DNA of 20,800 nt from Marmoricola sp. (GTDB lineage Bacteria; Actinomycetota; Actinomycetes; Propionibacteriales; Nocardioidaceae): positions 1 to 20,800 of the forward strand of contig JASLCW010000045.1 in NCBI GenBank assembly GCA_030151765.1, given 5' to 3'. Both the position numbers and the translations under genes were made by a program. The stretch's first letter is position 1; each line of letters starts with the position of its first letter. The notes beneath the pieces were generated by a model. It had not been told where the DNA came from. It saw nothing but the letters and a program-made list of their open reading frames with translations, and ran no database searches. Shown here piece after piece: positions 1 through 7,921 of this stretch.

Positions 1-632
1 AGTGGTTCATGCTGCCGCAGACGGTCAACGCCTACTACAACCCCGGCACCAACGAGATCTGCTTCCCCGCCGGCATCCTGCAGCGGCCCTTCTTCGCCCC
101 CGACGCGGAGTCCCCGGAGAACTACGGCGGCATCGGCGCGGTGATCGGTCACGAGATCGGGCACGGCTTCGACGACCAGGGTGCGCAGTACGACGGCGCC
201 GGCAATCTCAACGACTGGTGGACGCCCGAGGACAAGTCCAACTTCGAGGTGAAGACCAAGGCGCTGATCGAGCAGTACGACGCCTTCGAGCCGCGCGAGC
301 TCCCCGGTGAGCACGTCAACGGCGCCCTGACCGTCGGCGAGAACATCGGCGACCTCGGTGGCCTGACGATCGCGCACACGGCGTACCTGATCTCGCAGGG
401 CGGGGCCGCCGACCTCGAGGACCGGCGCAAGCTCTTCCTCAACTGGGCCTATGTCTGGCGCACCAAGCGCCGCAAGGAGCTGGCGCAGCAGTACCTCGCC
501 ACCGACCCGCACAGCCCCGCGGAGTTCCGGGCCAATATCGCCCGCAACCTCGACGAATTCCACGAGGTCTTCGGCACGGTTGACGGCGACGGGCTGTGGC
601 TCGACCCGGACAAGCGCGTCCGCATCTGGTGA
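1..632 (+). CDS. M13 family zinc metallopeptidase (PepO/neprilysin-like), C-terminal part
   Basis: The reading frame enters from the left edge and stops at 630-632, so only about the last 210 residues are visible. Counting from the ATG at 9, the zinc site HEIGH is at residues 48-52, followed by GFDDQG. The third zinc ligand is in ENIGD at 111-115, the ExxxD motif of the M13 (neprilysin/PepO) family. The upstream NAYYNPGTNEICFPAGILQ block is the substrate-binding strand typical of M13 enzymes. Family members are oligopeptidases that cleave small peptides, usually secreted or membrane-anchored; the N-terminus that would show location is outside the window. The protein ends in RVRIW rather than the usual CxxW-type tail, a small oddity. 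The stop codon overlaps the start of the lipoprotein gene (GTGA), suggesting co-transcription. The family call is secure; the substrate is unknown. Confidence 0.95.
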   Translation, partial: WFMLPQTVNAYYNPGTNEICFPAGILQRPFFAPDAESPENYGGIGAVIGHEIGHGFDDQGAQYDGAGNLNDWWTPEDKSNFEVKTKALIEQYDAFEPRELPGEHVNGALTVGENIGDLGGLTIAHTAYLISQGGAADLEDRRKLFLNWAYVWRTKRRKELAQQYLATDPHSPAEFRANIARNLDEFHEVFGTVDGDGLWLDPDKRVRIW

Positions 633-1879
633 AGCGCACCGCGGCCGGCCTGGCGGGACTGCTGGTCGTCTCGGTCGCCCTCGTCGGCTGCTCGCGCTCC
701 GCCGGTACGACGGCGTGCGGCGGCGACGAGTCGGTCGTGCACACCGCCGATCCGGTGGTCGGGCAGATCGCCTCCAGTGGTGACCTGCGGCTGAAGAAGC
801 TCGCCGCGAGCGCCTCGACCTGGGGACTGGGCACGGTCGTCGGCGGGGTCGGCTACGACTACGGGCAGTGGCTGAGCCTCGGCGGCAGCGCGGACGGGCT
901 GATCGCCTGGACCCGCCGCGATCCGGTGATCTCCTTCCTGGGCGGTGACCTGCGCCTGCGGTGGGGACTTCGGCAGGCGGCCGTCCCCCATGCGTGGACG
1001 AGCAACGCGGACAGCTTCTTCCAGCTCGAGCTCTCCCCGAAGCATCCGCTGTGGCTGTCGTCGCATCGCCTCGCCGATGGTCACCGGGACTGGTGCGCGG
1101 TGGTCGGCTCGAAGCCGACGAGACAGACCGATCCTTATGGGACGGCCTTCGTCCCGGGCGGGGATCTGCTGGTGCTCACGGGGGACTCGCTCACCCGTCT
1201 CGATGTCCGCACGGGCAAGGAACGATGGACGCATGCGATCACCGGCATCGACCAGGGCGACTACCTCGGCGACCTCGGCAACGGGCTGGCACTGATCGGC
1301 GGGAGGGCGTCGTACGAGATCGGCGACGCGCAGACGCAGCAGCCGCCCGGCTCCGCACTGGTCGCGGTCGACACGCAGACCGGAAGCATCCGCTGGCGGT
1401 ACGACGGCGTCCAGGTGCACGTGATCGGCCGGGCCGGCGATCTCGTGCTGCTCCAACAGGGATCCGAGCTCGTCGGTCTCGGCGTCGACGGCAGGGTGCG
1501 CTGGCGCCGGACGGCCGCGCTCGGCAAGGACCTCACCCTGGCCGGATCGACGCTCGTCGCCAACACCGGGCGCGCCTTCGTCGGCCTCGATCCGCGCACT
1601 GGGCACGAGCGCTGGAGGAGGTCGTACCCACGGGTGCCGCAGTACCTGCCCTACGGCTTCGTCCTCGCCGCCCAGCCGATGCTCGACGCGCACCACCTCC
1701 TGATCGGCGGTACGACGGGCCTGCACGCGCTGGACCTGCGCACGGGGAGGATCCGGACACATCGACTGCCCGCCGACGGGATCAACACGACCTACTGGCC
1801 CTATCAGGTGGTCCTCACCGACCGCCTCCTCGCCGTCGTGACCAACACCGGAGCCGTCGTACTCGACCGGTCGAGGTGA
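629..1879 (+). CDS. Secreted lipoprotein with PQQ-like beta-propeller repeats
   Basis: About 416 aa. I chose the GTG at 629, which overlaps the M13 stop codon as GTGA, because it begins directly with a lipoprotein signal peptide: VKRTAAG, a hydrophobic stretch, then a lipobox LVGC with the acylated Cys at residue 21. An ATG at 596 would bury this signal. The mature part carries repeated blades with the PQQ/pyrrolo-quinoline-repeat signature 'VD..TG..RW': LDVRTGKERW near 189, VAVDTQTGSIRW near 245, VGLDPRTGHERW near 317 and HALDLRTGRIRT near 367. Such proteins fold as beta-propellers. Some are scaffolds (BamB-like) and some bind quinones, and I see nothing that identifies a catalytic dehydrogenase. 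It probably sits on the outer face of the cytoplasmic membrane. Its coupling to a peptidase gene hints at a shared extracytoplasmic role, but this is inference. Confidence 0.85.
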   Translation: MKRTAAGLAGLLVVSVALVGCSRSAGTTACGGDESVVHTADPVVGQIASSGDLRLKKLAASASTWGLGTVVGGVGYDYGQWLSLGGSADGLIAWTRRDPVISFLGGDLRLRWGLRQAAVPHAWTSNADSFFQLELSPKHPLWLSSHRLADGHRDWCAVVGSKPTRQTDPYGTAFVPGGDLLVLTGDSLTRLDVRTGKERWTHAITGIDQGDYLGDLGNGLALIGGRASYEIGDAQTQQPPGSALVAVDTQTGSIRWRYDGVQVHVIGRAGDLVLLQQGSELVGLGVDGRVRWRRTAALGKDLTLAGSTLVANTGRAFVGLDPRTGHERWRRSYPRVPQYLPYGFVLAAQPMLDAHHLLIGGTTGLHALDLRTGRIRTHRLPADGINTTYWPYQVVLTDRLLAVVTNTGAVVLDRSR

Positions 1880-1899
1880 CCAAGGCCACCCCCACGAAG

Positions 1900-1921
1900 C
1901 CCGATCGGGCCGGAAATCGGG
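1900..1921 (+). terminator. Weak hairpin after the lipoprotein gene
   Basis: CCCGAT (1900-1905) and ATCGGG (1916-1921) form a 6-bp stem around a 10-nt loop, 20 bp after the lipoprotein stop. There is no T-tract. It may end the M13-lipoprotein transcript before the separately promoted MFS gene, but the stem is short and could be chance in GC-rich DNA. Confidence 0.22.
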
Positions 1922-1945
1922 TGGCGCTCGGATGGAACGGTTCCG

Positions 1946-1951
1946 TACTAT
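1946..1951 (+). promoter_or_regulatory. Candidate -10 box of the MFS gene (leaderless start)
   Basis: TACTAT fits the actinobacterial TANNNT -10 element and lies 8 nt before the GTG start at 1960. No Shine-Dalgarno sequence precedes that GTG. Together these fit a leaderless mRNA starting at the GTG. No convincing -35 hexamer is visible. The alternative is a normal start further upstream at the in-frame TTG at 1951. Confidence 0.4.
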
Positions 1952-1959
1952 TGACGATT

Positions 1960-3507
1960 GTGTCCACAGACCTCATCCAGGACCCCGCCCACCCGGCCCC
2001 GGGTCCGAACCCCACCGAAGACAAGCTCGACGCCAAGGTCCTCCTGACCGCCGGCGTCGTCGTGCTCGGCGCGATCATGTCCATCCTCGACATCACCGTG
2101 GTATCGGTCGCGCTCAACACCTTCCAGGAGACCTTCCACAAGACCTCCGCGCAGGTCGCGTGGACGATGACCGGCTACACGCTGGCCCTCGCCACGGTGA
2201 TCCCGCTGACCGGCTGGGCGGCCGACCGCTTCGGCACCAAGCGCCTCTACATCCTCGCGGTGGTGCTCTTCACCGCGGGCTCGGCGCTGTGCTCGACGGC
2301 GAACTCCCTCGAACTGCTGGTCACCTACCGCGTCCTCCAGGGCCTCGGCGGCGGCATGCTGATGCCGCTGGGCATGACCATCCTGACTCGCGCCGCGGGC
2401 CCGGAGCGGGTCGGCCGCGTGATGGCCGTGCTCGGCATCCCGATGCTGCTCGGCCCGATCTTCGGCCCGATCCTCGGCGGCTGGCTGATCGACATCGCCA
2501 GCTGGCACTGGATCTTCCTGATCAACGTCCCGATCGGCGCCCTCGCGGTCGCGTATTCGTACTTCGTCCTCGAGAAGGACAAGGTCGAGCCGTCGGAGAG
2601 CTTCGACTTCATCGGCATGCTGTTGCTCTCGCCGGGTCTGGCGAGCTTCCTGTACGGCGTCTCATCGATCCCGGCCGCCAAGCAGGAGCACGGCACCATG
2701 TGGACCTCGCAGGTCGTGGTCTTCAGCATCATCGGCATCGTGCTGATCGCCGCCTTCGTCCCCTGGGCCCTGCGCAAGCACAACATCCACCCGCTGGTGG
2801 ACCTGCGGCTGTTCGCGCACAAGGAGATCACCATCGCGGTGCTGGCCATGGCGCTCTTCGCGATCGCCTTCTTCGGCGCCACACTGCTCTTCCCGCTGTA
2901 CTTCCAGAATGTCCACGGCGACACTCCGCTGAAGTCCGGCGTACTGCTGGCCCCGCAGGGCATCGGCGCGATGCTGACGATGCCGATCGGCGGCATCTTG
3001 GCCGACAAGATCGGGCCCGGCAAGGTCGTCCTCGCCGGCCTGCTGCTCGACACGGTGGGCATGGGCTTCTTCGCCTTCACCGACGCGCAGACCAATTACC
3101 CGTTCATGCTGGCCGGCCTGGTCATCATGGGTCTGGGCATGGGTTGCACGATGATGCCGATCATGAGCGCGGCGCTGGCCAAGCTCGACCAGCACTCGAT
3201 CGCCCGCGGTTCGACGCTGATGAACATCACCCAGCAGGTGGCCTCGTCCATCGGTACGGCGCTCTTCTCGGTGCTGCTCGTGAACGCCTTCCAGTCACAC
3301 CCGAGCATCGCCACCGCCGCGGCTGCCGGCAAGGGTGCCACGCCCGCGCAGGTTCATGCGTCGATCAACGACATGGGTGACTCGTTCGCGAGCGTCTTCG
3401 TGATCGCCACGGTCCTGGTCGCCTGCTGCTTCTTGCCGGCGCTCTTCCTGCCGCGAACCAAGGAGGCGCCCGTCGAGGGTGCCGCCGTCCCGGTGCCGAT
3501 GCACTGA
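1960..3507 (+). CDS. MFS multidrug exporter, DHA2 (EmrB/QacA) family, 14 TM segments
   Basis: About 515 aa from the GTG at 1960. The frame stays open far upstream, but that part is antisense-like Arg/Pro-rich filler overlapping the lipoprotein gene, so it is not coding here. After a short hydrophilic, Pro-rich N-terminus come the DHA2 hallmarks: motif D1 (ILDITVVSVAL), motif A in loop 2-3 (GWAADRFGTKRLY), motif B (YRVLQGLGGGMLMPLG) and antiporter motif C (GPIFGPILGG). Hydrophobic segments then continue to the C-terminus, consistent with 14 helices. Such proteins are proton-coupled drug or metabolite exporters in the cytoplasmic membrane. The substrate cannot be told from sequence. The gene stands alone on the plus strand and converges on the luxR-type gene with only 15 bp between stops, so its link to the catabolic cluster is positional only. 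Confidence 0.92.
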   Translation: MSTDLIQDPAHPAPGPNPTEDKLDAKVLLTAGVVVLGAIMSILDITVVSVALNTFQETFHKTSAQVAWTMTGYTLALATVIPLTGWAADRFGTKRLYILAVVLFTAGSALCSTANSLELLVTYRVLQGLGGGMLMPLGMTILTRAAGPERVGRVMAVLGIPMLLGPIFGPILGGWLIDIASWHWIFLINVPIGALAVAYSYFVLEKDKVEPSESFDFIGMLLLSPGLASFLYGVSSIPAAKQEHGTMWTSQVVVFSIIGIVLIAAFVPWALRKHNIHPLVDLRLFAHKEITIAVLAMALFAIAFFGATLLFPLYFQNVHGDTPLKSGVLLAPQGIGAMLTMPIGGILADKIGPGKVVLAGLLLDTVGMGFFAFTDAQTNYPFMLAGLVIMGLGMGCTMMPIMSAALAKLDQHSIARGSTLMNITQQVASSIGTALFSVLLVNAFQSHPSIATAAAAGKGATPAQVHASINDMGDSFASVFVIATVLVACCFLPALFLPRTKEAPVEGAAVPVPMH

Positions 3508-3522
3508 CACCCGGGAGCCTCG

Positions 3523-4557
3523 TCAGGTCAGGAGCAGGGCGATCAGCTCAGCCCGGCTGTGTACGCCGAGCTTGGCGTAGATGGCCTTCATGTGGTGCTT
3601 GACGGTATGAGTGCTGAGGTAGAGATCGCCGGCGATCTCGCTGTCCTTCTTGCCCGCCAGCGCCAGTCTGACGATCTCGGCCTCGCGTGCGGTCAGCTGC
3701 TCGCGCACCTGCGCGTCGAGCGCCCGGCCGGGCCGTTCGTCGTGGACGCTGAGCACCGAGACGACCACCTCGGAGTCCGAGGACAGTCGCTGCGAGGTGA
3801 CCGTGACGGTCACCTCGCTGCCATCGGTGTCCTGGGCCGTCCAGGAACGCACGGCCCGGTCGTCCTCGATGTCGAGCAGCCTCTCCAACTCGTGACCGGC
3901 GACACCGATCCGGTCGAAGAGATGAGCCGCCGGGGCGTTGGCATGCCGGCGCGCGGCATCCAGATCGGTGACCACGACCGGCGTACGACACTGGTCGAGA
4001 GCGGCCCGGAGCTGACGGCTCTCGCGCTCCAGGGACGCCCGCTCGTTGACCGCCGTCACCGCGATACCGAGGACGGCGGCCGCCGTGCGGGCAGCGTCCC
4101 GGTCGAGATCGTCGAAGCGCGGCTCGTGATCGCCACGGGCCAGGTTGAGCGTCCCGACCACCTCGTTGCCCACGACGAAGGGCGCACAGAGGACCCGCTC
4201 CATCGCATTCGGCGTGAACACCTCGCGTACGACGGGGAGGCGCCGCCACTCCGAACGGGACATCAAGGAGTCGCTGTCCTGAACGGTCCGGTCCCGCAGT
4301 GCGCTCTGGACCACGGGGTCCTGGTCGCGTCCGCGGCGCTCGTAGGCGCTGACGTAGTAGCTGCCCAGCCCGCGTACCCGGGTGATCGCCGGACGGCCGG
4401 TCGCGTGATCGTGGACGTAGACGCCCACCGCGAACGAGCCGAAGCGCTCGCTGGCCTGGTCGAGGAAGCGGTCCACCATCTGCTCCATCGAGCCGGCGGT
4501 GACCAGGTCCGCGAAGAAGAGCGGCGGCATCGAGCGCTGCTCAGCCGAGTCGGTCAT
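3523..4557 (-). CDS. LuxR-family transcriptional regulator with GAF sensor domain
   Basis: 344 aa, ATG at 4557, preceded by GGAGG with 6-nt spacing. Residues roughly 10-180 look like a GAF-type sensor, ending in the strand pattern VLCAPFVVGNEVVGTLNLARG. A PAS-like stretch follows (PVVVTDLDAARRHANAPAA, about 190-215). The last 60 residues are a clear LuxR/GerE helix-turn-helix: LTAREAEIVRLALAGKKDSEIA, then LSTHTVKHHMKAIYAKLGV with the HTV-recognition helix. There is no receiver domain or P-loop, so this is neither a two-component response regulator nor a LAL protein. It is the last gene on the minus strand after the flavin-monooxygenase cluster, separated from the reductase by 111 bp, so it plausibly senses the pathway's substrate and controls that cluster. 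The ligand is unknown. Confidence 0.9.
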   Translation of the reverse strand: MTDSAEQRSMPPLFFADLVTAGSMEQMVDRFLDQASERFGSFAVGVYVHDHATGRPAITRVRGLGSYYVSAYERRGRDQDPVVQSALRDRTVQDSDSLMSRSEWRRLPVVREVFTPNAMERVLCAPFVVGNEVVGTLNLARGDHEPRFDDLDRDAARTAAAVLGIAVTAVNERASLERESRQLRAALDQCRTPVVVTDLDAARRHANAPAAHLFDRIGVAGHELERLLDIEDDRAVRSWTAQDTDGSEVTVTVTSQRLSSDSEVVVSVLSVHDERPGRALDAQVREQLTAREAEIVRLALAGKKDSEIAGDLYLSTHTVKHHMKAIYAKLGVHSRAELIALLLT

Positions 4558-4638
4558 CGAGTCCTCCGCTCGTCGTTGGCCCTGTCGCAGGACGCCGTTC
4601 AGGCTACCCCGGTCGCCGTATGGCTTCGAGATCCCGCA

Positions 4639-4673
4639 GGTAGGGCGAAGCCTGCTGCGCGCCAGCCCCTACC
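4639..4673 (-). terminator. Possible hairpin at the flavin reductase stop
   Basis: GGTAGGG (4639-4645) and CCCTACC (4667-4673) are perfect 7-bp inverted arms around a 21-nt loop that is itself GC-rich and partly self-complementary. The structure includes the reductase stop codon, and it lies between the reductase and the luxR-type gene. It could be an attenuating terminator between them, or an operator for the regulator. There is no T-tract. Confidence 0.25.
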
Positions 4674-5172
4674 CGTGGAACCTCTTGGCGGTCAATCGTC
4701 CGCGAACGAAGAGCAGGGGATCGCGGGCCTGATCGGCGCTCAGCCCGACGACTCGGCCGACCACGATCCAGTGCGAGTGGTTGCGAATGGCCTCGGCCAG
4801 CTCGCACTCGAAGGCGCCGACGGCGCCACCGAGCACCGGGGCCCCGCCCGTCCCCCGCGACCAGTCGAGGCCGCTGAACTTGTCCGGGTCCTTCGAGGCG
4901 AAGACCCGGGCGATCTCCTCCTGGTCGGCGGCGAGCAGGTTCACCGCGAAGCTGCCCGAGCGCTCGATCGCCGACCAGGTACGCGAGGTGTCGGCCAGAC
5001 AGAGCAGCACCTGCGGCGGGTCGAGGGTGAGCGAGGTGAAGGCATTGACCGTCGAGCCGTGCCGCTCCTCACCGACAGCGGCGGTGACCACTGCCACCCC
5101 GGTGGGGAAGCCGGCACAGGCGCGCCGGAAGTCCTCGACATCCGGCGCCTCGCGCACCAGCTCGTCGATCAC
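4669..5172 (-). CDS. Flavin reductase (HpaC/DIM6-NTAB-like FMN-binding split barrel)
   Basis: 167 aa. I chose the GTG at 5172-5170 because it overlaps the stop of the preceding monooxygenase gene as GTGA. The frame stays open upstream but only as a shadow of that gene. Features of the flavin reductase family are FRRACAGFPTGVAVVTA near the N-terminus, STVNAFTSLTLDPPQVLLCL for flavin binding, and SGSFAVNLLAADQEEIARVFAS. A central HSHWIVVGRVVGL, near the position of the family's conserved His, and a short C-terminus complete the normal length. The enzyme uses NAD(P)H to make free reduced FMN or FAD for a partner oxygenase. The 4-bp overlap with the acyl-CoA-dehydrogenase-fold protein implies that this is the partner. 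Enzyme class is confident; nucleotide and flavin preference are not readable. Confidence 0.9.
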   Translation of the reverse strand: MIDELVREAPDVEDFRRACAGFPTGVAVVTAAVGEERHGSTVNAFTSLTLDPPQVLLCLADTSRTWSAIERSGSFAVNLLAADQEEIARVFASKDPDKFSGLDWSRGTGGAPVLGGAVGAFECELAEAIRNHSHWIVVGRVVGLSADQARDPLLFVRGRLTAKRFHG

Positions 5173-6377
5173 GACGCGACCCGGAGCGCCGGCGCCTCGG
5201 CGGGGTTCAGGCCCATCGAGATCAGCCCGGCCATCTCGGCGCAGGCCAGGGCGTTGGGCGGCATGATCGAGCCGGTCGCGGCGTCGCGCAGCATCCGCTC
5301 GTACCCGCGCGAGCGCATCAGCGAGTTCAGTCCGCCCGCGGTGGTGCCCTGGGTCGAGATGGTCTGGATGGCCGTGGCCACCATCAGCTTGGCCCGCAGG
5401 AAGGCCGCGCACGTCTGCAGGCTCGGTCCGCTGCGGACATCGGCCTCCCAGGCGGCGTGATACATCATCAGCCGGGCCGCCTCGACCTGCGCGGCGATGT
5501 GTCCCATCGCGCTGCTGATCGTCGGGTGGTAGCCGTTCGGCTGCGCGTACCCCTTGGAAACCCGGGACCCGAGTGCTTCCTGGAGCCAGGACGCCATCCC
5601 CTCGGCGACTCCGAGGTAGCAGCCGGTGTAGCCGCCCCAGGCGATGTGTGCCTGGACCACGATCCAGTTGCTGAAGAAGTCGTCGAACTCGCAGAGCACC
5701 AGGTCGTCGGGCACGAAGGCGCGCTCGATGCGGACCTGGTTGCTCCGGGTCGAGCGCATGCCGAGGGTGTCCCAGTCGTCGACCACGCTGATCGCGCCCT
5801 CCTGCCGGGTGGGCATCAGGAAGCCGACGACGTGGCTCGGGTCGTCGGACCAGTCCGGGTGGGCGAACATGAAGGCGTAGTCGCTGGCCTCCCACATCGA
5901 GGCGAACATCTTGACGCCGGTGATCTCCAGGCCGCCGTCCACGCGGGTGGCCTTCACCGCCGGGGTGAACGACCCCGGCAGCAGACTCGACGCCGCGGGC
6001 TCGGACAGCGGGGCGCAGATGAGGGCGCCGTCGAGCACCAGCTCGGCGACCCGCTTCCGGGACACGTCGCTGACGGCATCGATGGTGGAGATGATCCGGG
6101 TGGCGACGTAATGCATGTTGAAGCCGAGCGCCGTTGACGCATCACCCTGCGCGAGGGCCTCGATCAGCGCCAGCCACTGGGTGGACTGAGCACCCTGTCC
6201 GCCGAGCTCGATCGGCAGCGCGACGGAATACAGTCCCGCCTCCCGCAGCCGAGCGAGGTTCTCGGTCGCTGTGCTCCGGTCGAGGTCGTGTTCGGCCGCC
6301 CTGGTGGCGAAGTCGGCAGCGAGGGTGGCGCCCAGCTCGGAGAGCTTCCGGCTGTGGTCGTCGAGGTCGAAGTACAT
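5169..6377 (-). CDS. Acyl-CoA-dehydrogenase-fold flavin monooxygenase (two-component, group D-like)
   Basis: 402 aa, ATG at 6377 with AGGAG about 9 nt upstream. The N-terminal helical part has the family signature LREAGLYSVALPIELGGQG. The middle beta domain has ICAPLSEPAA, LEITGVKMFASMWEASDYAFMF and the DDWDTLGMRSTRSNQVRIERAFVP loop. The C-terminal helical domain ends RMLRDAATGSIMPPNALAC. In true acyl-CoA dehydrogenases this region carries the YEGT glutamate that removes the alpha proton. Here it reads IMPPN, so desaturation by the usual mechanism is unlikely. Together with the directly coupled flavin reductase this fits the DszC/isobutylamine N-hydroxylase type of flavin-dependent oxygenase, which uses supplied reduced flavin and O2. 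The neighbouring aldehyde dehydrogenase suggests the product becomes an aldehyde. The substrate is unknown. Confidence 0.82.
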   Translation of the reverse strand: MYFDLDDHSRKLSELGATLAADFATRAAEHDLDRSTATENLARLREAGLYSVALPIELGGQGAQSTQWLALIEALAQGDASTALGFNMHYVATRIISTIDAVSDVSRKRVAELVLDGALICAPLSEPAASSLLPGSFTPAVKATRVDGGLEITGVKMFASMWEASDYAFMFAHPDWSDDPSHVVGFLMPTRQEGAISVVDDWDTLGMRSTRSNQVRIERAFVPDDLVLCEFDDFFSNWIVVQAHIAWGGYTGCYLGVAEGMASWLQEALGSRVSKGYAQPNGYHPTISSAMGHIAAQVEAARLMMYHAAWEADVRSGPSLQTCAAFLRAKLMVATAIQTISTQGTTAGGLNSLMRSRGYERMLRDAATGSIMPPNALACAEMAGLISMGLNPAEAPALRVAS

Positions 6378-6421
6378 GTCAGTTGTCTCCTAGGTGAGAG
6401 GGTGTGCCGCGGGGTACGCGG

Positions 6422-7918
6422 TCAGGTCCACATCGGCGGACGGGTGGTGTCGAGGCTGGCGTTGACGACCTTGGTGGCCGTGTATTCGTACAAGGTCGCG
6501 GTGGCGCCTTCGCGGCCGAAGCCGCTCGCCTTCACGCCTCCTTGTGGCTGGCCGAGGGGGGTGGCGAACCAGGTGTTGACCCAGACCATCCCGGACTCCA
6601 GCCGGTCGGCGATCCGGAATGCCCGGCCCAGATCGCTGCTCCAGACGCCGTTGGCCAGACCGAAGGCCACCTCGTTGGCGCGACCGACCGCCTCGTCCTC
6701 GGTGTCCCAGGACTCGACGGTGAGCACGGGACCGAAGAACTCCCCGCTCGAGGCACTGGTGCCACCCGCAGGCGAGGCCAGCACGGTGGGTCTCAGGTAG
6801 CTGCCGCCGGCCAGTTCGTCCGGCAGCTCCGGTACGACGCCGCCGGCGCGCAGTTCGGCGCCCTGGGCCCGAGCCGCCTCGATCTTGCCGGCAACCCGGT
6901 CGCGATGGGCGGCGTTGACCAGGGGGCCGAGCTGGGTGGCCGGGTCGAGGGCATCTCCGACGGCAATGGCCTCGGCCCTCGTGGTGACCAGATCGAGCAG
7001 TTCGTCGTACCGGCTCCGGTGCACCAGCAGCCGAGAGGCGGCAAAACAGACCTCGCCGTTGGCAGCGAAGATCCCGGTCAGGACGTCTTCGGTCACGGTG
7101 TCCAGATCGGCGTCCTCGCAGACCACCATCGAACCTTTGCCCCCGAGCTCCATCAGGCTCGGGGTGAGCCGGTGCGCGACATCGCCCAGGATGGCCCGGC
7201 CGGTCTCGGTGCCCCCGGTGAAGCTCACCTTCGCCACGTCAGGGTGTGAGACCAGCGCGCGGCCGACCTCGTGGCCGAAGCCGGTCACGACGTTGACCAC
7301 GCCCGGTGGGAGGACGTCCTGGGCGATCCTGAGGAACTCGACGGTACTCACCGAGGCGAGCTCGCTCGGCTTGACGACGACCGTGTTGCCGGCGGCCAGG
7401 GCCGGCGCCAGCTTGTGCGCCATCGAGATGAGCGGCGAGTTCCAGGGGACCAGCGCCGCGACGACGCCGAGCGGTTGCTGCGAGGTCGCGACGTGCGCAC
7501 CAGGCCCGCAGGGCAGCGTGCGTCCATGGAGATCTCGGGTGACACCGGAGAAGAAGCGGAAGATCTCCGCGGCGGTGGGCACGTCGATGAGGCCCGCCTC
7601 GCGGATCGCCCGGCCGTTCTCGGTGGCGAGAAGCTCCGGCCACCGCTCGGCATGCTCGGTCAGGCGGTCGGCAAGCGCCCACAACAGTCGCTGCCGCTCG
7701 TCCAGCGAGGTCTGCCGCCAACCGGCGAAGGCCGATCTTGCCGCACGGACCGCGGCATCGGCGTCGGCCGACGTGCCGGCCGCCACCTCGGCCCAGACCC
7801 GGCCGGTGCTGGGGTCGACGGCAGGCAGGTGGCGGTCGCTCGCCACCTCCTCGCCGCCGATCAGCTGGGGGAGCGGAGCGGCCAGGACCAGCCGCTGAGC
7901 CGTCATCGTCGCGCTCAT
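6422..7918 (-). CDS. Aldehyde dehydrogenase (NAD(P)-dependent, ALDH superfamily)
   Basis: 498 aa, full family length. Catalytic and cofactor residues are all visible: PWNSP with Asn160, VVKPSE with Lys183, the FTGG nucleotide loop at 233-236, ELGGKG with the general base Glu257, and catalytic Cys291 in NGEVCFA. The usual Gln two before that Cys is Glu here. The enzyme oxidises an aldehyde to its acid in the cytosol. It sits 3 bp after the SnoaL-like gene and 44 bp before the flavin monooxygenase, so all are probably one transcript. It likely removes an aldehyde released by oxygenation. The start is MSATMTAQR; the second Met at 7906 is also possible, since neither has a strong ribosome site. 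The substrate is not determinable from sequence. Confidence 0.93.
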   Translation of the reverse strand: MSATMTAQRLVLAAPLPQLIGGEEVASDRHLPAVDPSTGRVWAEVAAGTSADADAAVRAARSAFAGWRQTSLDERQRLLWALADRLTEHAERWPELLATENGRAIREAGLIDVPTAAEIFRFFSGVTRDLHGRTLPCGPGAHVATSQQPLGVVAALVPWNSPLISMAHKLAPALAAGNTVVVKPSELASVSTVEFLRIAQDVLPPGVVNVVTGFGHEVGRALVSHPDVAKVSFTGGTETGRAILGDVAHRLTPSLMELGGKGSMVVCEDADLDTVTEDVLTGIFAANGEVCFAASRLLVHRSRYDELLDLVTTRAEAIAVGDALDPATQLGPLVNAAHRDRVAGKIEAARAQGAELRAGGVVPELPDELAGGSYLRPTVLASPAGGTSASSGEFFGPVLTVESWDTEDEAVGRANEVAFGLANGVWSSDLGRAFRIADRLESGMVWVNTWFATPLGQPQGGVKASGFGREGATATLYEYTATKVVNASLDTTRPPMWT

Positions 7919-7921
7919 CGC

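Noticed and set aside
449..1762. Long minus-strand open frames (also 11298-12953, 14967-16211 and 16916-18595)
   Set aside because: They are antisense to strongly supported genes and their translations are compositionally biased with no motifs. This is typical of GC-rich DNA.
961..1959. In-frame open extension upstream of the MFS gene that would add about 330 residues
   Set aside because: The added part is Arg/Pro-rich, overlaps the well-supported lipoprotein gene, and has no transporter features. The homologous region begins after 1960.
3508..3522. Terminator between the convergent MFS and luxR-type genes (also 9081-9083 and 19610-19623)
   Set aside because: The gaps are 15, 3 and 14 bp and contain no inverted repeat longer than 4 bp.
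5173..5895. In-frame extension upstream of the flavin reductase
   Set aside because: It is low-complexity Arg/Pro sequence antiparallel in quality to coding sequence and lies inside the monooxygenase gene. The flavin reductase fold starts after the GTG at 5172.
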